DNA of 33,170 nucleotides, taken from positions 1 through 33,170 of the forward strand of contig PAZP01000019.1 in the NCBI GenBank assembly GCA_002715565.1, read 5' to 3'. The notes under the pieces are model-generated. The model had not been told where the DNA came from, did not search any database, and was given only the letters and a program-made list of their open reading frames with translations. How positions within the stretch are numbered: the first letter of the stretch is position 1; every line of letters starts with the position of its first letter. This document shows positions 8,242 through 14,739 of this stretch, piece by piece. Position numbers and translations under genes: made by a program. Origin of the DNA: Flavobacteriales bacterium. GTDB taxonomy: Bacteria; Bacteroidota; Bacteroidia; Flavobacteriales; BACL11.

Positions 8242-8677
8242 AAAATAATTTGATATGTAAATTTAATAATTTACCAACTAAACAACAATTTTTACATTTT
8301 TTAATTATAAAAATATAAGAATTATAGTTAAATTATATGATGTAATCAGTCATATTTGCAATTTCTCCCTTCAATTATTCAGTAGTTTAATTTAAGTTAT
8401 TAACTATTTAACCTAGTAAAAACTATCCTCTTATCTAGTAAATATTATATTTTTTAAAAACACTTAAAACTTGTATAAAAAATTGATAATCAATAGTTTA
8501 AAGATATTTACATGAGTAGATTAATCTTTTTATTTTTTAATATATAGTTAAGCAACACACATATATATATACTTATTAACAATTTTATATTATCTATATC
8601 TAGTAAATTATAAAAATTTATATATTTTTTTCTATATTAGTGCCTGTAAAAATATTATTAACCAAAAAAATAAAATT
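8242..8677. other. 436-bp AT-rich non-coding region with short repeats
   Basis: No open frame that looks real in either direction. Contents: the octamer CTAGTAAA three times (8413, 8435, 8600), two of them inside the identical 12-mer TATCTAGTAAAT (8432-8443 and 8597-8608); a 13-base inverted repeat ATTGATAATCAAT (8482-8494); a 10-base palindrome AGATTAATCT (8518-8527); and an A-rich stretch just before the ATG at 8678. The promoter and any operator of the small gene at 8678 must lie here, but no exact TAnnTTTG box sits close to the start (closest: TATATTAG at 8633-8640, one mismatch). A small RNA cannot be excluded. Confidence 0.5.
8482..8494. promoter_or_regulatory. 13-bp inverted repeat, possible operator
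   Basis: Six-base arms ATTGAT and ATCAAT around one central base, in the long non-coding stretch about 185 bp upstream of the small gene at 8678. Its size and symmetry suit a dimeric regulator, and the core loosely recalls a Fur-type half-site arrangement. In DNA this AT-rich such palindromes also arise by chance, so this is a weak call. Confidence 0.2.
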
Positions 8678-8875
8678 ATGGCTTTTACGCACGAAAATTC
8701 AAAAGGAACAACTTATCATTTAAATTGTAAAGATGTTACTTTAAAATCAACAGGAAGAGTACAAAGAATCTATTTCTTCTCGAAAGACTCAAGATCAACT
8801 GGATGTGATAAACCAGATGGATATAATGTTAAGGAGAATGCAAGAACAGGTTTACCTTTCTTAACAAAGAAATAA
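8678..8875 (+). CDS. Small basic conserved protein, 65 residues
   Basis: 65 residues, lysine/arginine-rich, no signal peptide or membrane segment, so cytoplasmic. The layout 'MAFTHENSKGTTYHLN', 'RVQRIYFFSKD' and 'GYNVKENARTGLPFLTKK' matches a type of very short protein that I recall as widespread and annotated only as hypothetical in Bacteroidetes; the ending 'GYxVxENxRTGLPxLxKK' is typical. A beta-rich fold with possible nucleic-acid binding is a guess. The gene stands alone: a long non-coding leader upstream, an adenine-rich sequence (8664-8674) where flavobacteria place their translation signal, and a strong terminator 20 bp after the stop. That is the arrangement of an independently expressed, possibly abundant protein. 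Confidence 0.75.
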   Translation: MAFTHENSKGTTYHLNCKDVTLKSTGRVQRIYFFSKDSRSTGCDKPDGYNVKENARTGLPFLTKK

Positions 8876-8894
8876 TATTTCTTTTAAAAAATAT

Positions 8895-8922
8895 AAAAAG
8901 CCCTATTTTATAGGGCTTTTTT
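8895..8922 (+). terminator. Rho-independent terminator
   Basis: An 11-bp perfect stem (AAAAAGCCCTA with TAGGGCTTTTT), a five-base TTTTA loop, and a T-run. It lies 20 bp after the stop of the small gene at 8678. The A-run on the 5' arm means it can also work for the minus-strand metallopeptidase gene that ends at 8946, so it is probably bidirectional. Confidence 0.9.
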
Positions 8923-8945
8923 ATTTTATAGATATCTAATAATAA

Positions 8946-9626
8946 TTAATCTCTTAATATTGAGATGTAGTATAAAAGATAAGTTACGGCAGCTAAAGCA
9001 GATACTAAATATGTGCTAGCAGCCCATTTTAAAGCATCTTTAGCGTAAACAATTTCTTGATCGTTTGTTATATTTGATGATTTTAACCAATTTAAAGCTC
9101 TTTTACTTGCATCAAACTCAACAGGTAGGGTTATAAGTGTAAATGAAGTAATAACAGCTTGTAGGATAATAAATAAAAGTATAAGCTGATAGAAAGAGAA
9201 AAAACCTAAAAAACTAACTCCAAAAATACCTAGTAAAAAGATTGTACTCATCATTTTACTACTTAAATTTACCACAGGAACCATTTGAGATCTCATTTGT
9301 AACCATTGATAAGCATTAGCATGTTGTATAGCATGACCGCATTCATGAGCAGCAACTGCGGCGGCAGCTATATGTCTACCTTGATATACATCAGGACTTA
9401 AATTAACTGTTTTATCCATAGGATTATAATGATCAGTTAGTTTTCCTGGAACAGATATTACCTTTACATCATATATGTTATTGTCTTTAAGCATTTTTTC
9501 TGCAATCTCCTTACCACTCATTGAAGATGCAGTTGGTATTAAACTGTAATTTTTAAATTTACTTTTTAGTTTAGAATTAACAATTGCTCCTGCAATCATA
9601 AATCCAATCATAATTATCCAAATCAT
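8946..9626 (-). CDS. yugP: Membrane zinc metallopeptidase, YugP family
   Basis: 226 residues. Membrane segments at the N-terminus (about 2-18) and a group in the C-terminal half (about 125-165 and 205-222). The zinc motif is HECGH (His94, Glu95, His98), within 'AAVAAHECGHAIQHA', which is the signature of the neutral zinc metallopeptidase family that includes Bacillus YugP. The conserved 'NPMDKTVNLSPDVYQGRHIAA' block precedes it, as in other members. The protein should be an integral membrane protease; its substrates are not known, although quality control of membrane proteins is usually assumed. It is transcribed divergently from surE across an 85-bp gap and has its own -7 box at 9644-9651. 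Confidence 0.9.
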   Translation of the reverse strand: MIWIIMIGFMIAGAIVNSKLKSKFKNYSLIPTASSMSGKEIAEKMLKDNNIYDVKVISVPGKLTDHYNPMDKTVNLSPDVYQGRHIAAAAVAAHECGHAIQHANAYQWLQMRSQMVPVVNLSSKMMSTIFLLGIFGVSFLGFFSFYQLILLFIILQAVITSFTLITLPVEFDASKRALNWLKSSNITNDQEIVYAKDALKWAASTYLVSALAAVTYLLYYISILRD

Positions 9627-9643
9627 ATGTTTTATTTTTTATG

Positions 9644-9651
9644 CAAAATTA
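9644..9651 (-). promoter_or_regulatory. Candidate -7 promoter box (TAATTTTG) for yugP
   Basis: An exact match to the Bacteroidetes TAnnTTTG element on the minus strand, 17 bp before the yugP start codon. I see no clear -33 TTG at the right distance. Confidence 0.5.
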
Positions 9652-9685
9652 GAAAAAATCTAATTTATTATAACTAATATTATAG

Positions 9686-9693
9686 TAGATTTG
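9686..9693 (+). promoter_or_regulatory. Candidate -7 promoter box (TAGATTTG) for surE
   Basis: An exact TAnnTTTG match 18 bp before the surE ATG at 9712. It would give a leader of roughly a dozen bases for the surE-lpxB transcript. The box overlaps a TTG at 9691, which argues against that TTG being the start of translation. Confidence 0.5.
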
Positions 9694-9711
9694 TTATTTA
9701 AATTATCATTA

Positions 9712-10488
9712 ATGAGTAGACCACTTATTTTAGTTACCAATGATGATGGTATTATGTCTCCAGGAATCAGGAAATTAATTAAAATTATGAATTCCTTTGG
9801 TGATGTTATTGTTGTTGCTCCCAATAGTCCTCAGTCAGGAAAAAGTCATGCCATTACAATTGAAGGTGGAATAAAATGTACTAAGGTAATTATAGATGAT
9901 GGACCACAAATTGAATATTCATGTAGTGGAACTCCTGTTGATTGTGTAAAGTTAGCAGTTTATAAATTACTTGAAAGAAAACCTGACCTTTGTGTTTCAG
10001 GCATTAATCATGGTTCTAATTCATCTGTAAATGTTATATATTCTGGAACAATGGCTGCTGCAATAGAAGGATATATAGAAGGTGTGCCTTCTATTGGCTT
10101 TTCACTTTTAGATTTCTCTAAAGATGCTGATTTTTCTGAAGTAGATAAATACATCAAATATATTACAACCGTTGTGTTAAATAACTTTGATAATAAAAAT
10201 ATTTGTTTGAATGTAAATATACCTAAGAGATTAAAGAATATAAGTATAAAAGGAATAAAGGTTTGTAGACAAGCTTATGCGAATTGGGCGGAAAGGTATG
10301 AAGAAAAAATTGATGAAAATGGAGTGAAAACTTATTGGTTGACAGGAGAATTTATAAATTTTGATTCTGGTAAAGATACTGATGAATGGTATTTAAAAAA
10401 TCATTTTATAACAATAGTTCCAATTCAGGTTGATCTAACAAATCATAATAATTTACCATTGTTAAATAAATTAATATTAAATGAATAA
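9712..10488 (+). CDS. surE: 5'-nucleotidase SurE
   Basis: 258 residues from the ATG at 9712; a longer frame opens at a TTG at 9691 but overlaps the promoter box, and the usual SurE start is right before 'PLILVTNDDG'. SurE removes phosphate from nucleoside 5'-monophosphates (and sometimes polyphosphate) in the cytoplasm using a divalent metal. Visible signature parts are the metal-binding Asp11-Asp12 in 'VTNDDG', 'VVAPNSPQSGKSHAIT', 'SGTPVDCVKLA', 'GINHGSNSSVNVIYSGTMAAAIEG', and 'NVNIPK' near 195. The length is normal. The next gene starts inside its last codons (8-bp overlap), so it is coupled to the small membrane protein gene and lpxB, an order I recall from other Bacteroidetes. Confidence 0.95.
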   Translation: MSRPLILVTNDDGIMSPGIRKLIKIMNSFGDVIVVAPNSPQSGKSHAITIEGGIKCTKVIIDDGPQIEYSCSGTPVDCVKLAVYKLLERKPDLCVSGINHGSNSSVNVIYSGTMAAAIEGYIEGVPSIGFSLLDFSKDADFSEVDKYIKYITTVVLNNFDNKNICLNVNIPKRLKNISIKGIKVCRQAYANWAERYEEKIDENGVKTYWLTGEFINFDSGKDTDEWYLKNHFITIVPIQVDLTNHNNLPLLNKLILNE

Positions 10489-10762
10489 ATCATTAATTAA
10501 AGGAACTGTAGTTGGTATCATTGCTCCTATAGCAGCTTTTGTAGTTTATGTTGCTTTTTTTACTAAAGAATCGGATCCGATAGGGGTATATTACCAATTA
10601 ATAGCTTTAGGAAAATTATCTCATGCGATAAGTTTAAGTGTTTTAATTAATTTATTAATATTTTTTATGAACATCAAAACTTATCGTGATAATGAAGCAA
10701 GAGGTATATTATTTGCGACTATTCTCTATGCTATAACAATTGTAATACTAAAATTTATCTAA
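10481..10762 (+). CDS. Small integral membrane protein between surE and lpxB
   Basis: 93 residues, nearly all membrane: hydrophobic segments at about 7-27, 42-65 and 74-93, joined by short loops ('FFTKESDPIGVYYQLIALGK' and 'MNIKTYRDNEARG'). It has no signal peptide apart from the first segment and no known motif. Its start overlaps the surE stop and its stop lies one base before the lpxB start, so it is tightly coupled to both. Proteins of this size at this place are, to my knowledge, a repeated theme in flavobacteria and are annotated as hypothetical. A role linked to LpxB at the inner membrane is a guess from position only. Confidence 0.75.
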   Translation: MNKSLIKGTVVGIIAPIAAFVVYVAFFTKESDPIGVYYQLIALGKLSHAISLSVLINLLIFFMNIKTYRDNEARGILFATILYAITIVILKFI

Positions 10763-10763
10763 T

Positions 10764-11858
10764 TTGAAGTTATATATTATTACAGGAGAACCATCAGGTG
10801 ATATGCATGCAGCTAATTTAGTTTCTGAGTTAAAAAAAGAAATTAAAAATATACAAATTAGAGCTTGGGGTGGAGATAAACTAATAAAAGAAGACGTACA
10901 ATTAGTTAGGCATATAAAAGAGACCTCTGTTATGGGATTTTATCAGGTTTTAAAAAATATTAACTTAATAAGAAAAAACTTAGCTTTTTGTAAGGAGGAT
11001 ATATTAACTTTTAAGCCAGATGCAATAGTATTAATTGATTATCCTGGTTTTAATTTAAGGATAGCAAAATTTGCTAAGAAGAACGCTATTAAAGTTTATT
11101 ATTATATACCACCTAAGGTATGGGCGTGGAATGAAAATAGAATCAATAAAATCAGAAAATATGTTGATCATTTATTAGTTGTATTTCCATTTGAGGAAGA
11201 ATATTATAAAAGTAATAGTATTAGGGCTGAGTATGTCGGTAATCCTATATTTGATGAAATAAAGAAAAAAAGACCATCTTTTTCATATAAAATTAACAAG
11301 CCCATTATTGCTTTATTGCCTGGAAGCAGAAAGCAAGAAATAGATAAAATATTAGATGAAATGTTATCTGTTGTAAATGATTTTAAGGATTATCAGTTTA
11401 TTATTGGATGTACAAATTCATTTGCTAAAGATTATTATCAATCGTTTATCAAAGAAAGAAATGTTAAATTAGTATTTGGAGAGACATATAATTTATTACA
11501 AAATGCTAAGGTTGCTTTAGTTGCTTCGGGTACTGCATCACTAGAAGCCGCTTTTTTAAGTGTTCCTCAGATAGTTTGTTATAAGACAAGCCTAATAACT
11601 TATATCATAGCAAGATTTCTTATTAAGATTAAATATATTTCTTTAGTAAATATTTTACTTGATAAACAAGTGGTTGTTGAACTTATTCAACAAAATTTAA
11701 ATAGGTCTAATGTTAAAAAAAATTTACATATTTTGTTAGATGAAAATTTTTCTGATAAAATTTTAATAAACTATAAGAAAATAAAAAAAATATTTGGAAG
11801 TAGTAATGCTTCTAAAAATGTATCTAAATATATTATTTCCTCTTTGAAAGAAATCTAA
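10764..11858 (+). CDS. lpxB: Lipid-A-disaccharide synthase LpxB
   Basis: 364 residues. LpxB joins UDP-2,3-diacylglucosamine and lipid X to form the beta-1,6 disaccharide of lipid A at the inner membrane. Signature parts: 'YIITGEPSGDMHAANLVSEL' at the start, 'ETSVMGFYQVLKNI', 'PDAIVLIDYPGFNLRIAKFAK', 'YYIPPKVWAWNENRINKIRKY', 'YVGNPIFDE', 'IALLPGSRKQEI', and 'ALVASGTASLEAAFLSVPQIVCYKT'. The start is a TTG, one base after the previous stop: the frame is closed by a stop just upstream with no ATG between, and the next ATG would cut off the 'TGEPSGD' motif. The 3' end overlaps the convergent lipoprotein gene by 26 bp. Confidence 0.95.
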   Translation: MKLYIITGEPSGDMHAANLVSELKKEIKNIQIRAWGGDKLIKEDVQLVRHIKETSVMGFYQVLKNINLIRKNLAFCKEDILTFKPDAIVLIDYPGFNLRIAKFAKKNAIKVYYYIPPKVWAWNENRINKIRKYVDHLLVVFPFEEEYYKSNSIRAEYVGNPIFDEIKKKRPSFSYKINKPIIALLPGSRKQEIDKILDEMLSVVNDFKDYQFIIGCTNSFAKDYYQSFIKERNVKLVFGETYNLLQNAKVALVASGTASLEAAFLSVPQIVCYKTSLITYIIARFLIKIKYISLVNILLDKQVVVELIQQNLNRSNVKKNLHILLDENFSDKILINYKKIKKIFGSSNASKNVSKYIISSLKEI

Positions 11859-12339
11859 TTTGTGCTGCTGCACATTCATTTGCAAGCAAATCAAAAGAAT
11901 ATTCATCAACAAGTGTTTCAGTTTCGATAGGAATTCCAAGTAATGATGTAATATTAACTCCATACACTTGATAATTGATAGTTGTTAATCCATTGTCAAA
12001 CCATGTAATAGGAGTTGTAACATAGGTGTCTTCATAACAATTTGGTATTCCTGCGGCAATAAATCCATTATTACTAGGGTATTCACTATCAATAAATATA
12101 AATGTTCCAGGAGTTTCTTCAATATAATAATCTAATCTATCGTAACCCAATAGATTTAACTCGTTGGCAGTAATTGCATCATAAAAGAAAACTACATCAG
12201 CTATATAATTACATGATCCATCATCAAAGTCTGCCCAGTTTTCATAATTTACAGCTGCTACATCTATGCATCCACCAGAACGACTATCACTACAACTAAT
12301 AAAGAATAATAAAAATACAGGTATAATAAGATTTTTCAT
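11833..12339 (-). CDS. Lipoprotein with GCxDxxAxNY...DDGSCxY motif
   Basis: 168 residues. Lipobox FISC (Cys16), then the motif 'GCIDVAAVNYENWADFDDGSC' (about 23-43). I know this repeat from many Bacteroidetes surface proteins, where the acidic residues look suited to calcium binding. The rest ('VVFFYDAITANELNLLGYDRLDYYIEE', 'CYEDTYVTTPITWFDNGLTTINYQVYG') is probably a small beta-domain of unknown function with paired cysteines. It lies after the cyclodeaminase gene on the same strand but has its own -7 box (12344-12351) only four bases before the ATG, so the messenger may start almost at the ATG. Its 3' end overlaps lpxB by 26 bp. The physiological role is unknown. Confidence 0.75.
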   Translation of the reverse strand: MKNLIIPVFLLFFISCSDSRSGGCIDVAAVNYENWADFDDGSCNYIADVVFFYDAITANELNLLGYDRLDYYIEETPGTFIFIDSEYPSNNGFIAAGIPNCYEDTYVTTPITWFDNGLTTINYQVYGVNITSLLGIPIETETLVDEYSFDLLANECAAAQIRFLSKRK

Positions 12340-12343
12340 TTTG

Positions 12344-12351
12344 CAAATTTA
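12344..12351 (-). promoter_or_regulatory. Candidate -7 promoter box (TAAATTTG) for the lipoprotein at 11833-12339
   Basis: Exact TAnnTTTG match on the minus strand in the 13-bp gap after the cyclodeaminase stop. Only four bases separate the box from the ATG, which would produce a nearly leaderless messenger. No -33 TTG at normal spacing is visible. Confidence 0.4.
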
Positions 12352-12352
12352 C

Positions 12353-14044
12353 TTAAATTTTTGAATTAGTAATGTCCAAAATCTCAGATTCTAATGCACA
12401 TGATTTTGCTACTATTTCTTCTCCTTTTTTTATAATTTCTTCTACAAAATCCTTGTCTTTAAAATCTATGCAGTTAATTTTTACATTAAGAAATGCTCCA
12501 ATTACAGCTGATCTAGCACATAAAGCTCCGACGGCTGCATCTGTAATCGAATTTGGGTTTCCTTTTTCTGCCATCACTTTCATAACTTCCATTGATATAT
12601 ATGATTCTTCCATTATTTTCATGGGGATTTGTATAGCATATTTTGTTGCTTCCTGTATAGCATTCATTCTAACCTTTATATCTTTCATATTTTCTTTAGG
12701 TAATTTGTAGGCTTCCATAATTTTATTAAAAGCTACAGTATCCTCATCAACTAGTTTTAGCAATTCTTTTTGATGTTTCATACCCTTTTCAGCCCATATT
12801 GAGAATTCTTTCCATCTATCATCCCATCCTCTCTTGTGTGCTGAAAGATTAGCTACCATCGTACCCAAAGAGATTCCAAGAGCTCCACAGTATGCAGAGA
12901 TAGATCCCCCTCCAGGTGCTGGGCTTTCTGAAGAGGTTTCATGAGCAAAACTTTCAAGATTCATTTTTATTAGCGACTCTGTATTGTTTTTCTCTAATAT
13001 ATATTCGATGATTCTTTCTTTAGGGTTAAATGGGCAAAGCTCATCTAAACCTAGTGTTTTTATTGCAATTTTAATTATTTCATTTTCTGGGATACCCAAA
13101 GATCTTTTTTGTTTCTTTAAAAAATATTTTCCTGCATCTACTAACACTTTCTTGGGAACTAATCCTATTAATTCAGAACCTGTTACTCTAATTCCTCTCG
13201 AATTTGCTCTTTCGCATGTTTTATCAAAAACTTCATGTAATGGTGATTCATTAATATTTGTAAGATTGTACGAAATTTGTGCAACTCCATACTCTTCAAT
13301 ATACCATCCAATACCTTTTACATCTTTAAATAAACCAGGTTCTCTAACAGGAATACCATTTTTATCTTTTACTATTTTACCTGTTATTTTATTTCCCTCT
13401 CTTTTTATTCTTCCTGCTTCTCTTATATCAAAAGCTATTGCATTTGCTCTTCTAGTTGACGTAGTATTTAAATTGATGTTATATGCAATCAAAAAATCTC
13501 TTGCTGATATTGCTGTTGCTCCTGATTTTTTAACAATATTATTAAAAGTGCAGGGGCCAAAATCAGGTTTCCAATTTGAATTAGTTATTTTTTTCTCTAA
13601 GCCTTCGTATTCTCCAGCTCTACAATTTGCGAGATTTTTTCTTTTTTCTTCTTTTGCAGCTTCTTCATAAAGATAGATAGGAATATTTAATTCATCACCA
13701 ACTCTTTTCCCTAATTTTTGCGCCCATTTTATGGTTTCTTGCATAGAGATATTGCTAATAGGAACTAATGGGCATACATCTGTAGCTCCCATTCTAGGAT
13801 GTTCTCCTTGATGTTTACTCATATCAATCAGTTCTTGTGCTTTTTGTATTAATAGAAAAGCTGCATCTATTACTTGTTGTGGTTCTCCAACAAATGTAAT
13901 AACAGTACGATTTGTTGCTTTTCCAGGATCAATATTAAGTAATTGAACGCCATTAACTTGTTTTACTATTTCAGCAATTGTTTTTATTTTCATTTTATCT
14001 CTTCCCTCAGAGATATTTGGAACACATTCAATAAGTTGTTTCAT
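12353..14044 (-). CDS. ftcD: Fused glutamate formiminotransferase / formiminotetrahydrofolate cyclodeaminase
   Basis: 563 residues, the usual size of the fused enzyme. The N-terminal part (about 1-325) transfers the formimino group between N-formimino-glutamate and tetrahydrofolate. It starts 'LIECVPNISEGRD' and carries the catalytic His82 in 'EHPRMGATDVCP'. The C-terminal part (about 360-563) turns 5-formimino-THF into methenyl-THF and ammonia, with 'SPAPGGGSISAYCGALG' (374-390) and 'LVDEDTVAFNKIMEAYKLP' (431-449). The pathway is histidine degradation and one-carbon supply. No hutH, hutU or hutI is seen nearby, so the enzyme stands apart from any hut cluster in this window. It has its own -7 box and diverges from queE. 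Confidence 0.95.
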   Translation of the reverse strand: MKQLIECVPNISEGRDKMKIKTIAEIVKQVNGVQLLNIDPGKATNRTVITFVGEPQQVIDAAFLLIQKAQELIDMSKHQGEHPRMGATDVCPLVPISNISMQETIKWAQKLGKRVGDELNIPIYLYEEAAKEEKRKNLANCRAGEYEGLEKKITNSNWKPDFGPCTFNNIVKKSGATAISARDFLIAYNINLNTTSTRRANAIAFDIREAGRIKREGNKITGKIVKDKNGIPVREPGLFKDVKGIGWYIEEYGVAQISYNLTNINESPLHEVFDKTCERANSRGIRVTGSELIGLVPKKVLVDAGKYFLKKQKRSLGIPENEIIKIAIKTLGLDELCPFNPKERIIEYILEKNNTESLIKMNLESFAHETSSESPAPGGGSISAYCGALGISLGTMVANLSAHKRGWDDRWKEFSIWAEKGMKHQKELLKLVDEDTVAFNKIMEAYKLPKENMKDIKVRMNAIQEATKYAIQIPMKIMEESYISMEVMKVMAEKGNPNSITDAAVGALCARSAVIGAFLNVKINCIDFKDKDFVEEIIKKGEEIVAKSCALESEILDITNSKI

Positions 14045-14063
14045 TTTATTCTTTTATAGATTA

Positions 14064-14071
14064 CAAATATA
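14064..14071 (-). promoter_or_regulatory. Candidate -7 promoter box (TATATTTG) for the cyclodeaminase gene
   Basis: An exact TAnnTTTG match on the minus strand, 19 bp before the start codon at 14044. It lies back to back with the queE box, 21 bases apart. Confidence 0.5.
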
Positions 14072-14092
14072 GCATTCTTCTAAGAAAAAATA

Positions 14093-14100
14093 TATTTTTG
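14093..14100 (+). promoter_or_regulatory. Candidate -7 promoter box (TATTTTTG) for queE
   Basis: An exact match on the plus strand that ends six bases before the ATG at 14107. With the usual distance from the -7 box to the first transcribed base, the transcript would start at or within a base or two of the ATG. Confidence 0.45.
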
Positions 14101-14106
14101 TAGTTG

Positions 14107-14739
14107 ATGGATGAAAAAATAAAATTAGCTCTAAAGCAAGGATATGCGCTACCATTAATGGAAGCATTTTATACTATTCAAGGTGAAGGTTATTTTTCAG
14201 GAAAACCTGCTTTTTTTTTAAGAATAGGGGGCTGTGATGTTGGATGTCATTGGTGCGATGTAAAGGATAGTTGGGATGCAAATTTGCATCCACCTACACA
14301 TATTGATGCTATTGTATCAAAGGTACTTGAAAATTCTTCTAATACTGTTGTTATCACAGGGGGTGAACCTTTGATGTGGAATCTTTCATGTCTTACATCT
14401 GCATTAAGATTGAATTATAAAAAAATCCATCTTGAAACTTCAGGTGCTTATAAGTTGTCAGGTGAATTTGATTGGATTTGTCTATCACCAAAAAAAATTG
14501 AGGAGCCCTTAATGGAGATTGCAGAAATAGCCAATGAGTTGAAAATAATAATATATAATAAACATGATTTTATATGGGCTGAGAAACAAAGAGAAAAAGT
14601 AAATGAATCATGCAAGTTATACTTACAACCAGAATGGAGTAAAAGAGATATGATTACACCAATGATAGTAGATTATGTTAAGAATAATAGCCACTGGTCT
14701 ATCTCACTACAAACACATAAATTTATTAATATTCCATGA
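14107..14739 (+). CDS. queE: 7-carboxy-7-deazaguanine synthase QueE (radical SAM)
   Basis: 210 residues from the ATG at 14107; the TTG immediately before it, at 14104, is less likely. QueE converts 6-carboxytetrahydropterin to 7-carboxy-7-deazaguanine in the making of queuosine. The signature 'MEAFYTIQGEGYFSGKPAFFLRIGGCDVGCHWCD' region holds the CX3CX2C cluster (Cys43, Cys47, Cys50) of the [4Fe-4S] centre, followed by 'VVITGGEPLMW' and the 'KKIHLETSGAYKLSGEFDWICLSPKK' block. No other queuosine genes are in the window. The gene overlaps the downstream OmpA-like gene by an ATGA, giving an odd pair of a tRNA-modification enzyme and an envelope protein. It probably has its own promoter and may be leaderless. 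Confidence 0.95.
   Translation: MDEKIKLALKQGYALPLMEAFYTIQGEGYFSGKPAFFLRIGGCDVGCHWCDVKDSWDANLHPPTHIDAIVSKVLENSSNTVVITGGEPLMWNLSCLTSALRLNYKKIHLETSGAYKLSGEFDWICLSPKKIEEPLMEIAEIANELKIIIYNKHDFIWAEKQREKVNESCKLYLQPEWSKRDMITPMIVDYVKNNSHWSISLQTHKFINIP

Noticed and set aside
8518-8527. AGATTAATCT palindrome as an operator
   Set aside because: Short, AT-rich, no second copy, so not told apart from chance; mentioned only within the non-coding region.
8633-8640. TATATTAG as the promoter of the small gene at 8678
   Set aside because: One mismatch to TAnnTTTG, and such strings are common by chance in this AT-rich stretch; not listed as a feature.
9691-9711. TTG start for surE
   Set aside because: It overlaps a perfect promoter box and adds residues not found before the usual SurE start.
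12984-13670. 228-residue open frame on the plus strand
   Set aside because: It lies wholly antisense to the well-supported formiminotransferase-cyclodeaminase gene, and its product has no recognisable motif. It is a by-product of codon use on the other strand.
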